Below are positions 1-15,600 of a DNA stretch of 64,000 bases, in pieces. Each line of letters starts with the position of its first letter. Within the stretch, counting starts at the first letter, position 1. This DNA is from Pelobates cultripes (taxonomy: Eukaryota; Chordata; Amphibia; Anura; Pelobatidae): NCBI GenBank assembly GCA_933207985.1, contig OW240913.1:266003201-266067200 (forward strand), in the 5' to 3' direction. The notes beneath the pieces were generated by a model. It was not told where the DNA came from and made no database searches. It saw nothing but the letters and a program-made list of their open reading frames with translations. The position numbers and the translations under genes are program-made.

Positions 1-491
1 TAACCCTGTGAGTGCCAGAGGTGTGTCCATCAACATCAATCATCCATTGTTGTTAAATGTGCTGGGCAAGTCTCTAACACTCAGAGGGCTAAATATGGTA
101 AAGTATTATGTTAACTTTTTGCTGTGCCATTATCAGACTATAGTATATTAGTACATAATGACGAGACATTAAAGTGAAGCACTAAAAATGCATGCTTTTA
201 ATCAGTGCTCGCCTGTGTGACATTATTTACAACGCCAAAAAGTACTTATTGACCATAGGACTGTTTCAACACACATTGTTAAGTTTCCACCCAATGTTAA
301 ATGTATGCAGTTCTTTGTCCTGATGCTTTTACTAATGTAGTGCAGGTCTATTTGGTAACAACGCTGTTATACAGGTCAGGCCTTGACGAGAGATTGCATT
401 TTTGATTAGTAAATAATGTGATTATGCTAGGCTTTGTTCCAAACAATGTTTCTGTGTGATTTTCATCTCCCTGTTTGTTTTGTTTCTCCAG
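1..491. other. LAMA4 intron end, nothing recognised
   Basis: Intron sequence upstream of the first visible exon. AT-rich; no coding or repeat structure was noticed except the polypyrimidine tract and ctccag acceptor at its end. Confidence 0.5.
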
Positions 492-625
492 CTCCCTGCC
501 AGTTTAAATCTACCAGGCTTTGTTGGCTGTCTGGAGCTTGCCTCTCTCAACAATGATGTGATTAGTTTATACAATTTTCAGAATATCTACAACATAAACA
601 CAGTCACAGCACCACCTTGTGTCAG
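492..625 (+). CDS. LAMA4: LAMA4 exon, end of LG1
   Basis: Window residues 1-44 plus two bases of an Arg codon. It follows a ctccag acceptor and ends at a gtaagg donor. LPGFVGCLEL and the later APPCV supply the two cysteines that close LG1. This is the first exon visible; the preceding exon is outside the window. Confidence 0.93.
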
Positions 626-3600
626 GTAAGGAGAAGCTTACAATTCAATTGCAGCTATAGCTTGTGCAGAATTTAGGTAACGATAAAGGAGCTACATGAG
701 AAAAGTTTACTTAAAAAAACAAAAACAAAAACAGAAGTCAGTTGTTAAGCTAGCAGACGCTAAGATCCCTTAAGTAGGTGCTAATTATGTAGATAGATAC
801 ATTTAAGTAGATCCTTTAAGTAGGTGCAGTATGTAGATAGATACACACATACATACTGACAGATATATACATATACATACATACATACATACTGACCTAC
901 ACACACAGACATACATACATACATATTGACATACACACATACTGACAAACAGACATACATACATGCAGACACATACATACACACATACAGACATACACCT
1001 CATTTTTCAGCCACCCTCCTATTCCTTACCTTTAAGTTGCAGGAGGGTGGCTGGGGATGATGGGAGCGGATACCTCTCCTCTGCTTTTCTCTCCTCTGCG
1101 TGGAGTAAGCTAGGAGAAAGTGACTGGCCGTCACTTCCTCCCAGCAGCATTTGCGGTGCAGCCGCATTTTTTTTTTAAAGGGGCTCGGTCACGCTATTAC
1201 AGCGCTGACCGGGCCCCTGAAGATATAGGGCTCATCAGGTGGCTCTAAATGCTTGGGCCACCTCATGGGCCCCGGTGCAGATGCACCTGTGGCAGTTTCG
1301 CCGCTCCACGTGGGGCCCGGATGGCAGGGCCGCCGGGCCCGTGACAACCATCATGGTTGTCACCCCTGATGGCGGCCCTGTACACAGCTCAAGGTCTGTG
1401 TATAGCGAATGTGGTATGTGTTTAGGGAATGATTTGTATGTGTGTAGGGGGTGTAGTGTGTGTTTGTAGGGGATGTAATGCGCGTGTTTAGGAAATATAG
1501 TGTATGTGTATAGGGAATCCAGTGTATAGGGTATGTAGCTATCCCCCTTCTCCGCCTTCTAAATACACACACTAGCTAACAGACACATACATTCACGAAC
1601 AGACACGCATACACTCTTACACACTAACAGACACTCACACACTAACAGACACACACACACACTCACTAACAGACACACACTCACTAACAGACACACACAC
1701 ACACTCACTGACACACACACACACATTAACATTCTCACTTTTTTTTTAAAATTTAATCCCCCCAGCATTCCCAAAGGTAAGGAGGCTGGGGGGATTGAAT
1801 TTAAAAAAAAAATGTGTGGGGGTTCTCCCTTTCCCTGGGATCCAGTGGGGCAGCTGGCCGGTGACGGCAGGCGGCGAGGGAGCACTGATTCTCCTGTTCA
1901 GCTCCCTCGCGCACCGCAGAGTGATGCCAGAGCCGGAATATGACGTCATATTCCAGCTCCCGGCATCACTCTGCGGCGCGCGAGGGAGCTGAGAAGAGAG
2001 CTCACAAATCAGTGCTCCCTCGCCAGCGCCGCCCGCATGGATTTTTGGTTAGCCGCCCGCCCGCCTGGATTGTCAGTTAGCTGCCAGGCTAACAAGACAT
2101 TTGCCTGGACATTTGGGGGCGTCTTTTTTGCCACCCCCTGGAAAGTGCCACCCAAGGCAAATGCCTTGTTTGCCTCGCGGCTAATATGTCCCTGGTATGT
2201 AGTGTGTGTATAGGGAATGCAGTGTGTTTGTAAAAAATTGATGCAGTATATTTGTGTGTAAGTTATGGCATTGCTACAGAGGGGCAAGTGGTATGCTTAA
2301 ATATGGAAATCCCACATGAAAATAGGAAATATGGGAGTTATCTACTTAACAACGGAAACATCAACATTAAGAAAATGGCTTTTCTTAATTTTGATCTTGC
2401 AGCTGTTTAGTAAATAACTCCTTAAATTGTTACCCTTACGTGGGATTTTCATAATGAAGGATACCAAATTATGCTACAGTTTAGTAGATAGCTCCCTTAT
2501 TTGGCATCCTTAAATATGGCAATCCCACATAAAGATAGTAAATAGTGGAGTTATATACTAAACAGTTGAAAGAGCAAAATCAAGAGGTGTCATTAGCCAG
2601 CCCAGAACTCCGGGTGGCTAATGTGAATTATGTGCAAATTGGTATCTGACGCCAACAAGCACAGCAGCATGCTGGTACCAAACAGTCAATGGTGGCTCAT
2701 AATCCCCCCAGTGGAAATTATTTGTGCTACCCCAAGTTTTTACTGTGGTATCTCTGTGCCCCCTCCTAACCCCTCCAAATATTGCTCATAGAGTCGCCAC
2801 TGTGTGTAAGGAATGCCGTGAGCTCATATAATGAATACAATGTGTGTGTATATTGGATAGTGTATGTGTGTGTAAGGAATACAGTGTGTGTGTGTGTGTT
2901 TACTGATGCAGTATGTGTATACTCGATGTAGTGTGTGAATTTGTGGTGTAGGATAGAGGCTGTGTTTTGTGGGGAGTGCAGCCTTATTGTTTTAAAATTA
3001 TTTTCCCCCACCCGCTTCTTGCTTTACACCAGGGAGGGGGGGATACTAGCCACATGACATTCCGTGGTGGCACTTCCGGCACTATGTGGTATGGGAAAGT
3101 TGACGCGATATGCTTTGACATGCTTGGGCTTGCAAGAGGGAAAGGACCCAGATGTGAAAACTGAGAGTCTTCCATGATCCCTTCTGGTCAAACAAGCTTA
3201 CAATGCCCCAGGAGGGAGATTTTTGATCTCCATTACCCGCGGCTGTGTGTATGTGTGTGTGGTTGGTGTTTATATAACAAGAGAATGGCACTCCAGGGAC
3301 TTTACATCAATATGTAATGTTGCAATCTAATTTATTGTGTCACTGTTTCAGTTTAAAAAAAAAAACACCAACATTTGCTAACCACCCATGTGAAACCGTG
3401 TTTATATGCATTCTGAATATTGGGCCCTTACTCCATGCACTAGTATGGGCTGTACCCTCCTAATGGGGGCCCTGTCAGGTTATCTCTTGAAGGAACCACT
3501 TAGATTAAAGTGTGATTAAACTGATGCTTAATTCTTTATAAATAATATTTTCTTATTACTGACAGCAAGAGATAGAGAATGTTAACACTCACTTCTTCTG

Positions 3601-6600
3601 TGCTTGCATAGATAGGACCACTGAAATACCATCTCATCACTGGAATCTGTTCTATGTACAATCATATGACAACATGGAATTTCCTGCTAATTTGCCATCA
3701 TTAGCTCGAAAGTCCTGTGGACATTAATTGAGAAGAATATTTCTGGTCAGCATAAAGTGTCAGGATATCACAGTCCAGACAAATATTGTAACCTTGGAGG
3801 TTTCCGAATTAGATTTTTCATGATACTTACAACTTAACCTGCCTCTTGCCAGTAATTACAGATGTGTGTTGATGACAAATACAGTGAGTCAGAAGAGACA
3901 ACATCAGTGAGGCTTTCTGCTGCTGACAGATTTTACAGTTTATCAAAGATTATTTAAATTCTGTAGGAGGAAGGCTGTTTGATCCACCATGAGGTAGAAA
4001 GCAAAGTCCTGGCTGTAGACCAGTAGTAGAGACACATGGAGTAGGCATTCTACTTATAGAGTATGTGAGATTTTCAGTAGTTATGAACTACTGAAAAGTT
4101 CTAAAGTTCTGGATTCCAGTTCACCACTTTCGATTTTTTAACACAATACATTTGATTTTTTGGAAACACATTGACCGTAATAGTAACAGATAATAAGATC
4201 AATGAAAAGATAAAGCAATGTACGCTCTGTATCTATCTTCGAACTGTAGATGGGATACAATAATACAGCTAATTTGAGTTACTCTCATGAAATTTACAAA
4301 TGATCACTTACAAAAAATGTGTTCTACTAAATGGTCTAAACCCCTCCATAAGACCTCACAGGAATCACAGTTTTACATGGAAAGGCAGAGCTGCTACAAT
4401 AACCAGTTTATTGCTGTTTTCTTGGATCTATTGAATATGATGTGCCTGTTCAAATCATTGTGGACCCTCTGAAATATAATAGGGAGCCAAGTTTGAGTCC
4501 CATGGCAGCCTTTAAGAACCAATACTTAATATAGATCGTTCAACGCTAATGTTCTACCAAAACATTCATGACTTCTTCTTTTCCTTGTAGAAATAAGTTG
4601 GCTTTCACCCAGAGTCGTGCGGCAAGCTATTTCTTAGATGGCACTGGTTATGCTGTTGTACGCAACATGGAGAGGAGAGGACGATTTACGCAAGTTACCC
4701 GTTTTGACATAGAAGTTCGGACACCTGTTGACAATGCTCTCATTTTCTTGATGGTTAATGGAGTGAGTATAATTAAAAACCTAGCAATGGCTTACTTTTA
4801 AAATTATAATATAGAAAACATTTGCACATTCCCTAATGTTATGTAATAGGTGAGAAGATCAACACCAATTTACCAAATACTGTTTAGCAACCTACAAGGA
4901 AAAAGGGATTGCAGATCCATGGAACAGCCTTTTAACAGTAGTGTTAGATTTTTAATATAGTAAAACACAAGAAAAATACCATTAATTAACAGAATTCTTT
5001 CCTGACCAAGATATTGAAACAAAAATAAATGTGATTTATAATATGCTGTAATAATATGTTATTAACTGCAGTTATTCTGTTCTTTAGAGTAAATTCTTTA
5101 GCCTTGAGATTCAAGATGGCTTCCTGCGACTACTGTATGACTTTGGCTTCAATCAAGGGCCTATCATTCTTGATGACTCTATGAAGAAATTTCCAGTCAA
5201 TGATGCAAAATACCATGAGGTATTGTATAAGTCAACTCTGAAATTGTGAAGTGTCAGAAGATTTCTTGGTGCATTTTAACCAGAAGGAGAAACTCGCCAG
5301 CAAAATACTTATATATACTATTTAAATTGCAATTGAATGGGCCCTTGAAAAAGTCATGTAGGATTAGTGTGCCTAATGGATACATTGTATAATAGTGTTT
5401 GAAAAAACAATCTATTCAATAATGTAAACTTTCATAATATTTGGTTGGTTTTTAGAAAAATGCATCCTTTTTTTTTTTAGAATGCATGCTCTTTTATTCC
5501 CCTATCGCTGTGAATCAGCAGAGATGCAGGATAAAACATAAGCAGTAATCACCACTAAATAAAAGGATTAAAGTTCTCACAGTGTAAAATTCACATTTTA
5601 ATATAGTCTGTACACAAAGCACCATATTATTATTATCATTATTTATAACGCGCCAACAGATTACTGTACAATGGGTGGACTGACAGACACGTAGTTGAAA
5701 TTTAGACAAGATGGACGTACAGGAACAATGGGCCTGCTCGATGAGCTTACATACTATATCACTTTATTTTGATATAATTTGGTATCACAACCAAATGTCT
5801 GCTATATACAGACCACTAAAGATGCAAGTGACACCACCGTCAAATCTCCAAATTGTATCCAAGTTAAATAACATTGATCCAGCAATAATATCTGGGTGTC
5901 AAATGATTCTATTTATTTTAGTGGTTCTTAAACATTTTAGAACTACTAACATATATGGACAATTATCTTAAAACCCACCACTCTTTATACATTGGCATTC
6001 TATTATTTTCTTGAAGTGAAGGCTAGTATATCACTTTCTAATGGAGAGATAGCACAGTGTAGACAGTCAATTTAAATACATCACTTCTACTCAACGTCAC
6101 CCCCATATACTCAGTTTAATCTGATTTTACTCCTGTTTTGGCTTAATGTTCAAAATGAGGAAGGAAATATAGTCACATTATTCACCCAACAGAGAAGAAA
6201 ATGTATTTAGTCACATAATGCAAGGTCACAGGTGAATGAAAAAAAGAAATTGTGGGAACTCCAAGTGATAATTAAAGGGGTACTATAGTGCCAGGAACAC
6301 AAATGTATATTCCTGACACTATTATTCTAAAACCAACATCTAGGTGGTCGACCCCTCCTCTTACCTCAGATTAATAAAGTGATTTACTCACCTTTTTCCA
6401 TTGTCATACCGAGCTCCTCGCATCTGGCCCCGCCCCCGATCTGCCTCCTTGGCTGACATAATTAGATTTGATGATTTCAGCCAATCCAATGCTTTCAAAT
6501 AGGAAATCATTGTGAGGCTATTGCAAATGCACAGTGCTGCGCTAATCAGCATCTCCACATATAGATGCATTGATTCAATGCATCTCTATGGGGAAAGTTC

Positions 6601-9600
6601 AGCGTCTCCATGTAGAGCATGGAGGTACTGAATGATAGTGCTGCACATTATGCATGTGTTCTCTAAAAAAGGCAGTGTTTACATTAAAAAGCCTGCAGGG
6701 ACACGCTATATTCACCAGACGAACAACAAGCTGTAGTTGTTCTGGTGACTATAGTGTCCCTATAAAGAACCAGATCATTAGCTGGCAGCAGATGTGGCTT
6801 GGGACGCAAATAGTCTAGAGAAGATGATATAACATGTATTACTTGCGAAAGAGACTGGATTTAATGCAGCTCTATGAGGAGATGCTGATTGGTGCAGTGC
6901 AGCGCTATGCCGTGCATGCACAATAGTCTCCAAAAAGGTGAGTTTGACTATCTCAGCCATGGAGGTAGAGCCAGCCGTGGCGAGAATGGTGTGGAGTGGG
7001 AAAAAAGATGAGTAACTTCACCTTTTCAAAGGGAGGCATGGGGGGTCTGGCACCTAACAGTGATTTTACCACTATAGTGTCAGGATAATGTTTGTTTGTT
7101 AGTTTGCTTTTTCTGTGTAAACATTTACAGAGTCATTTTCATGCAGTTATGTCTGAGTCCTGAGACCTACTCAATCAGTGTAAATGAATACTACTGTAAG
7201 ACATATTCTATGGACGTAATCATTTTAGTGATCAAATTAAGCAGGCAAAACTTCAAACTAGACCTTATTTTATTAGATACTAGTTTTTATTAGTAGTTTT
7301 ACATTATGATATTCTAATTAAGAGATTATTATTTAAATGAGTTGACTCATTTAAAAGTGCTTAGGTATATATATGCCCATAGTATCTGTCATTCTACTAT
7401 GACGATTATAGTGAGAGCCATTTTAGTGAACACACCATCTGCTGTAATTAAAACAAAAATGCTTTATAATACAAGTAAGGTTTGTTAAAGAAACACTATA
7501 GGCACCCAAACCACTTCGTCTTTATGAGGTTGTCTGGGTGCCATGACCCTGTAGTTTTAAACCTGCAGCTGCAAACATTGCCGCTCTGCAGGATATAAAT
7601 GCCTCTAGTGGCTATCAAAGTAAAACTCTGGTATTTCTATCAGATAGTTGCATAGAGATCATCTGATTGCCGCGACTCTGTATTTTGCTGAGCATGCATT
7701 CTACCCTCCCAAAGCTTTCCTATGGGAAAGCATTGAGTTGGCTGAGATTATCATTGTTGATGATCTTAGTCATGGAGGCAGGACCTGCAAAGTAGCATGG
7801 TGTGGGAGAAAAGATAAGTGAAATACCTTTTCATGCTCTTGAGGGGGTGTCACCTAAACAGCTATAGGATATTATAGCATTAGGAATACACATTTGTATT
7901 CCTAACACTATTGTATTCCCTCAAGTCTCAATTTTCCGTTGTTGAAAAAACTGTTAAAATTATTTCATTACTGCACTTGGCTGTACTTCTACAAGGCTGA
8001 CAGTTTCTGAAGAAATGCTGAACATTGTATGTAAACAGAACACTCATCACGATTACAGAGTTTTCTTCCAATTTCCCTTACTTTTTTCTCCAGATTTCTG
8101 TAATCTATCACAATTACAAGAAAATGATCTTACTGGTTGACAGAAGACATGTGAAAACTGTAGACAATGACAGGACATTGATTCCATTCTCTGACATATA
8201 TATTGGAGGAGCACCATCACAAATTCTGCAGAGGTAGTACTGGAATAAAAAGCATTAATATGTCATTTAACGTAGAGTTGTAATAAAAACAATAAATATG
8301 AAAAGCATATATATATATATAAAAATAAAAATTTCAATATAGCTGTGTCATATGATCGACAGAATAAATCATTCACATATCTTGGAGATTAGTACCTATT
8401 TTACATTTTCTAGACAATTTGCAAATAATTGCGAAAAATGTTTTCTTTGTTTTAAAGGTACAGTAAAGTGTTTGTTTACATTTTGAAAGATTTAGGCAAA
8501 TCTCTCATCATTCTCATTGGATGGGAACTTTAAAATAAAAAATGGAGGTTGGACAGATCACTTTCCACCCCCATCCAACATAATTGACTGCAGATGAGGG
8601 CCCAACTTATAATATTTAAAGTGGAGGACCTAGTATCCTTCCCCTGCCCTTCATCCATTTGTGGTGACTTGGGAACCTAATTATAATATTCAGGGTATCG
8701 GACCTACTGTCCTATCCACAGCCTCCACCCATTGGAAAAGGGGTGCCCTAATTATAATATTCTAAATTTCCCACACGATCAATATGAGCATTCTAATTGG
8801 TTGGCTTATAAGCTTTTAGAAAAGTCTGAGAGAAGAGGACACTAGATCCTCCCCCTTGCATAGTATAATAAGGGCCCCCACCTGCCGCCAATTGGTGGAG
8901 ACTGGTTGACACTAGATTCCTCCTCTATATTAAATGCTGGCCATCCTCCTGATATTTAACCTTTGCATTGCTATGGGTTATTCAACTATTTGTACTTATA
9001 CGATTTGTATTTAAATGTAATTATTTGAACTTAATAGTAGTTAAATTTATAATTAACGTGCAAAAAATCAAGTGAACAGTAATATGCGAATATGCATCCT
9101 GCCAGATGCATGTGGTTATAGGTTTTATTAATATTGGTGCATTGTGAATCTTAAACATCCAGTAATTTGCATAGAATTCAGGAGTAAAAGCACCCATATT
9201 AATCCGGACACCTGATACATTCAGGAGATTGCTTCAGATTAACTCCTGCCAACCAAATTCTGACCGTATATGACATTAATAAAATGTGAGAATTACCATT
9301 GATGTTGGTATTTGGACACAATTTGGGGTTTGTCAATTACCTTGTAAGACAAGCAGTTTGGAATAGTACTTGTATAAAATATACTTGAACAACACAGTCA
9401 TACTCAGTATGTGAGATCCAGGCTTAATTTATCTTCTGGGTACACACGGATATTGAGGTTTTGCCCTTGTGTTGGTAAATAGGTGATATATATGTATAAT
9501 CATCACAAAATATAATTTTGATACGCTCCGCCATCACCTTATTTAAGCTAAAGATTTTATTTAAAGATTATCAGTGACCCAGACCCTACTAAACTATTTA

Positions 9601-12600
9601 TGAAGAATGGGAATCCAGAAAGGAAAAAATATTAGAGAGGTTTTCATTTTACGATCCAAAATCTGAGAACCAAAGTTTTACAGAGATACTTGATTTAGCA
9701 TGAGATACCGCAATATTGCAATACGTGTGATTTGGTGACCTTTATTTCCCTGCAGTATGAGAAGTCACCTGGCTGCAGACATTTCATTCAAGGGATGCAT
9801 GAAAGGTTTTCAGTTCCAGAAAAAGGATTTCAACTTGTTAGAGGAACCAGAGACCATTGGCATTAGCTATGGCTGCCCTGAAGAGTCGCTGGTAGGTTCA
9901 ATGCTCATGTTGCTGACATTTCTGTCACTTGTGTTTTATTAGACTGACATTTCAGAGAGATGCGTAATGAAGTATTTCCTACGGTGACAACCATCATAAG
10001 AAAATAGAGAGTCCGGCAATTAAAAAAAAAATAATTACACACAAGTATATAGACAGTTTGAACAAAGAGAAAGTAAAAGCAGCTTGTCACTCCGCAGTTA
10101 CTTCTTGCTGGTACCTTCATAACACCTATATTTCACCCATAGAAGTAGTGGACAATTCAAGAGTCTCCCTCAAAGGGAAATGGCATCCAGTAGAAAATAT
10201 GTAGTTCTTGTACAAGTGATAAAGTAGCATAAATGGCAAAAAATTATTTAACATTTGTCCAGATGTAATTATCCAGAACACATATTGTTCTTCTTTCAAT
10301 ACTTTACTGAGTACCTACATTTAAAAATATCATTATTATTTTTACTATTATTTTACAGTGGTTTTTAGCCACAAGGCTTTGAGTTGGCGAATGTCTCTCA
10401 AAATGTTGACCAAAGCAACCACATTAGAAAGATTTGCAACTTTACTGGCTAAGCGTCTATTTTCCCACCAGCTAATTTGATCTAAATGTTGCTAGTAGTC
10501 GTAATTAAACTCCAGTATGAGTAAAAATTGTTAAGCAGACATGTTCAGAAATGAATTATTACAATTTCCTATGAGATAATAGTATGTAGAATATGCAGGG
10601 TTATTCACTAAAATGTGAATTCAAAGTGAATTTCAAATGTAACTTCAAATTAGCCAAACTAAGAACATACTTGGAGCTTACTCTATTAACAGTTTTTCAA
10701 TTTTGACCTAAAATGTTAAATTCACCTTACATTGCAGACAATTCACTCTTCAGGGAATCCAGAGTGCTTTAAAAGTAAATTTCAAATTTTGGAACAAAAT
10801 ATCCAAACTAAGAACATTTGTGTAGCTTACTGAATTTCCTTTAATTTCTAGACAATTCACACTTAGGTGAATAGCCCTGTGTTTTACAGTGTATAAAAAA
10901 AAAAGAGTGAGGTGTGGCCACTGTAGTGCCAAAAACATGAAAAAGAATAATACTAGTGCAGCATACATGCACAAACAAATGTGGTTCAAACAATAGCAAG
11001 ATATAGTCCAAAAAAGAAGATAATGGTCTGTCATGAACAGCTCCACTCCCACGTGGGCATGTAACTTACTTCATAGTGTGAAAACTTTATCAATCACTAC
11101 TTGTCTGCAGGAGACGATGATGATAAAAACACCACCCACCACTTTCTTAAGTATATCATTCCAGATAACAGAATTGTCACAAGAGTAAAAGGTTGGGTGC
11201 CATTTCTCTAAGTGAATACACTGCTTGAGATATTTCTTTTGAAAACCTTTTTGTATATATTTTTTATTTCACTTCAGATGTCTCGCAGAGCTTATTTCAA
11301 TGGACAGAGCTTCATGTCATCAAGCCAGAAACTGTCTCCATTTGATGCCTTTGAGGGTGGTTTAAGTTTCAGAACATTACAGCCCAGTGGCCTGTTGCTC
11401 TACCACTCTGAAGGGGTGAGTGGACATAATATAAATTATATTTGACATTTTACTGTCATACATTGGTTTCTCTTGGCACTTATATGAGTATCTATGTTTT
11501 GGTTTTTTTGCAGGATGACCTGTTTTCCATTACCATGGATGAAGGGGCTGTGGTATTAAATGTAAAAGACATGAAAGTTCGGTCCAAGAACAAGAAATAC
11601 AATGATGGCCACAGTCATTTTCTGGTGGCAACAGTTTCACCAACACGGTACAATGTGGATAATTGCATTAATATTTCCATATGCTATGCCAGGGATGAAA
11701 GGCATTTTATCCCAAGCAAAAACCAATGATTGAAAATAAAGCTTCTGGTTTTTGGAAGAGGGCAAATATTCGTACTCTTATGTTGTGCAATCTATAAATA
11801 ACAGCTACTTGCTCACACATACTTGCATATTTTTTATAATAACTTCTGGTATTACATCATACACATGGGTAGAGTGCCAAGATTCTCAATCCTAGGCAAT
11901 TGGAAAATAATGCTTATATTTGTAAAATGAGACCAACTGATGTAACTAAAACTCAACACATATGTGAGAAGTACCCATTCACAGAAGAATGGTGCACTTT
12001 CTTCTTTGAAAAAGTAAAAATATACATTTTCATTTCTAACTCCCAAGATTTTACAAGAATTTAGTGGGTACATATTAGCCGTTACTAAGCCAAATAGTTT
12101 GTACTATTAATGACAACTTATGATAAAAGGTGCGTGCACAGAGGTGACACACATGACTAATGGACATCACTGAGTGACATTAGCCTCAGATGTCACATAA
12201 TGGTTGAGCTTATTAGGGAGCTGGGCACACTATTGCACATGTTTTCAGAAGGTGCAACATAAGGTATAAGGGCGCAGTGAAAAGATCTCTCCTGAGATCT
12301 CTTCCAAACATATTTTCCTTTATTTAAACATATAGGCTCCAAAACAATATTTTGTACAGCTGTTTTATATATGTTTTAAATCCTCAATTGTAAGCACTTA
12401 TTAAAAGCCACGTTTGCCGGATGACAGCAAGGGAAGGTGTAGTACATACATTATTACGCTGCAGTTTTGTATCATTGCAGTAATTTAAACTGCCATTATG
12501 TTGATGCCCGTGTTGAATAAAATATAGTTATACAGCAAAGCTAAGCAAGCTTCAAACGTCAGCCCATCTAGAGTGAAATGTGCAAACTACATCATGCAAA

Positions 12601-15600
12601 CGTGAACAACAGAGAAATTGATGTTGAAACATGAACAGCAATTGGATAAATACTTCCAAAAACGTAACATACAGGGATATAATTTCTAATTAGTGGGGAA
12701 ATAGCTGCTTGATCCAAGGAGATATCTGACTGCTATTTTGGGGTCAAGAAGGAATTTTTTCCTAGCTTGTTGCAAAATTAGAAGTGCCTCAGACTGGGGT
12801 TTTTAGCTTCTTTTAGATCAACAGCAAAAACGTAAGTGAGGAAGGCTGAACTGGATGGACGCAAGTCTCTTTTCAGCTATGTAACTATGTAACATCTTCT
12901 GCTCTCTAAATAGCAAACATTAATGTTCTACATTTGTGCATTTTTGTACTGATGGTTCCATGACAGCAATATAATCCATCATTCAAAAAAAGTGAAAATT
13001 CTATGTTTTATGCTTCCAGGTACCAGCTTTTGGTGGATGAAAGTGATATGACTTTTAGAGACAAAGAGAAAACAGATGCAAATCCCCCTGTGGCGAGAAA
13101 ATTCTATTTTGGTGGTTATCCTAACGGAATCTCACATGCTAATTTAACAGGGTGCATTAGCAATGCATATTTCAGCAGGTATGTTAAATGACTACAAATT
13201 ATTTTCCACGTTATGCTGTTCACAGATGGAAAAACATAAATGTGATTTAGCTATTATGTACTACAAAACAAAACATTTTGTATATCATACAGTTTGTATT
13301 TTATGATTTATATTTAATTCTTAATTTAAAGTTTCATGAGTTAAACATTTTACATAACACATACAATGCATACTATAAATGCATTTCAGCTTGCCATATA
13401 TCATATATTAAACATTTATATGATAATCTTACTTACCCTCTTCACTACTGTGTAATATGTTCAAATCACCACCATAAATGTATTGTGTTATTGAGTAATG
13501 TGTTAGTTTATCTGAAAACAGCACCTTTTATAATGACACACAAAAAAACAAGATAAATGTTGGTTCTTGTTTATGAACTGGAAGAAACTAAAATATCAGT
13601 TACAAAATAATAAGGTTTGTACATGAGACATTTTGTTGTTTCCTGTGATTCTAATTTATTCTAGAGTCATTTTCATGTCACACATTTCCTTTTAGTATGC
13701 AATAATCATTTTATATATGTTATAATCTTCTCATTCAGTAATCCATTATTATTATCCCCACATTACCCATGTAATCACATTGCCCCGTATGCTGTCACAA
13801 TGCCCTGAAATCCTGTTAGATAAGATTTCTTTCTTAGTAATAAAGGGGACTCGGGGGGCTCACAATGGAATGGTGTCAAAATTAGACATAACGTTCTTGA
13901 GACCTTGCTATGTGCTCCAATCCCTGTCAGCCTCACCTAGCAACACCCCTGATAATAATCTACACCAAGACCAAATTAGAAAATCCACGCTTGAAACTGT
14001 AATTGTTTGTAAAGTGTTCTTGTGCAGTGCAATATTGAAAACTTAGTTAGCCTCACTTTTAAAGATTCTAATCATAATATTAATATGAGAAATCCACATA
14101 TTTAGATGGTCGTGTGGAATAAGATACGTTTCCGAAAATGAACGTTGTGAGACGTTTCTTTTTTTCTTTATTTTCACTTTTAACTTCAACAATGCCCTAC
14201 ATAATAGAAATGTCCAGTTTTTTTAACATTGTACTACACAATGCTTGAGATACAAAAATATGAACAGACAGAGTGTAAATGTGACCAATGGATAATAAAG
14301 TACACTTTCAGCTCCAATAGTACAAATTTCCAATATGTTTCAGCAATAATCTGGATTATAAATACTCAATATTTAATTTTACGTGTGAGGGGTAAAATGC
14401 AAAAATCCTCCACATAAATGCAACAAATTAAAAAATCTAGCATTAAAAAAAAAAGAACCCCAAAATGGGCACAATACCTCTTTAAATTAAATCAAGCGCC
14501 AATAAGTCATGCAATATAATAAGTACAGTATAGTGAATAGTGAGAAAATTCAGTGTGTCATCCCTTAAACCGTTCACACTCCCTGTTTGACAAACAAAGT
14601 ACCCTGCACTCTAATACCAACCTCTGCAGCCACCTATATATTAACGAAGTGCTTCAAATCACAGATACCACCATCCAAACATACGTATAGAAAGAATTTT
14701 TTTGTAGTATATCAGAAAACACAGATTTGGGCACAACACCACCATAAGAGTGTTGAAAGTGCTGTATATGAGCTTATGTCTACTAGTTCCAACATTGAAG
14801 AGTATTGTTGTCATTACCTGCATCAAGTCATCATAAAGAGATTTGAATAGAAAGAAACACATCTATCTTGAAAACAATAAAAATAGAAGTACTTCTTAAA
14901 GGACCATTATAGCATCAGGAATACATATGTGTATTCCTGACACTACAAGTCTAAATAGCTGTTTATAGCTGTCCCCTGGTCTAACTTACCCCCGGTTAAA
15001 AAGGTGATTTGATTTACTCACCTTCTTCCAGAGCCGTGCAGGTCAGTTTGCGGCTAGCCCTGCCCACGCTCTGCCCCTTTGGCTGAGATACAAAGGAAAG
15101 CATTGGGAGGCAAAACGCTGCATTGCATCAATCAGCATTTCCTCCGAGAATGAATGCATCTCTATGGGGAAAGTTCAGTGCCTCCATGCAGAAACAATGG
15201 AAACATTGAATGTCAGTGCTGCACAACCCAGGAAGCACCTCTAGGGGCCGCTTGAGTGATTGCCACTAGAGGTGTTACTAGACAGTGATGTAAACACTGC
15301 CTTTTCTTATAAAAGGCAGTGTTTATATTAAAATGCCTGCATGGACATGCTATTCACACCAGAAAAACTGACTATGTGTGTCCCTTTAAGTTCTTTAGTG
15401 TGAATGGTTTAAGGGATGACACACTGAATTATCATGCCCATTTTGGGGATTTTTTCTGATTCTGAGTTGATTCTGGAAAAAAATGCAGCTTTAGGGTCTT
15501 CTATTGATTATTACTACTTTTTATGTTTAATAGAGTTGGCAGAGATGTTGAAGTGGAGGATTTCCAGAAATACACTGAAAAAGTTCAAATGTCTCTCTAT

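Noticed and set aside
781..1003. Cys/Val/Tyr-rich minus-strand open frames
   Set aside because: Translation of a CATA/CACA microsatellite.
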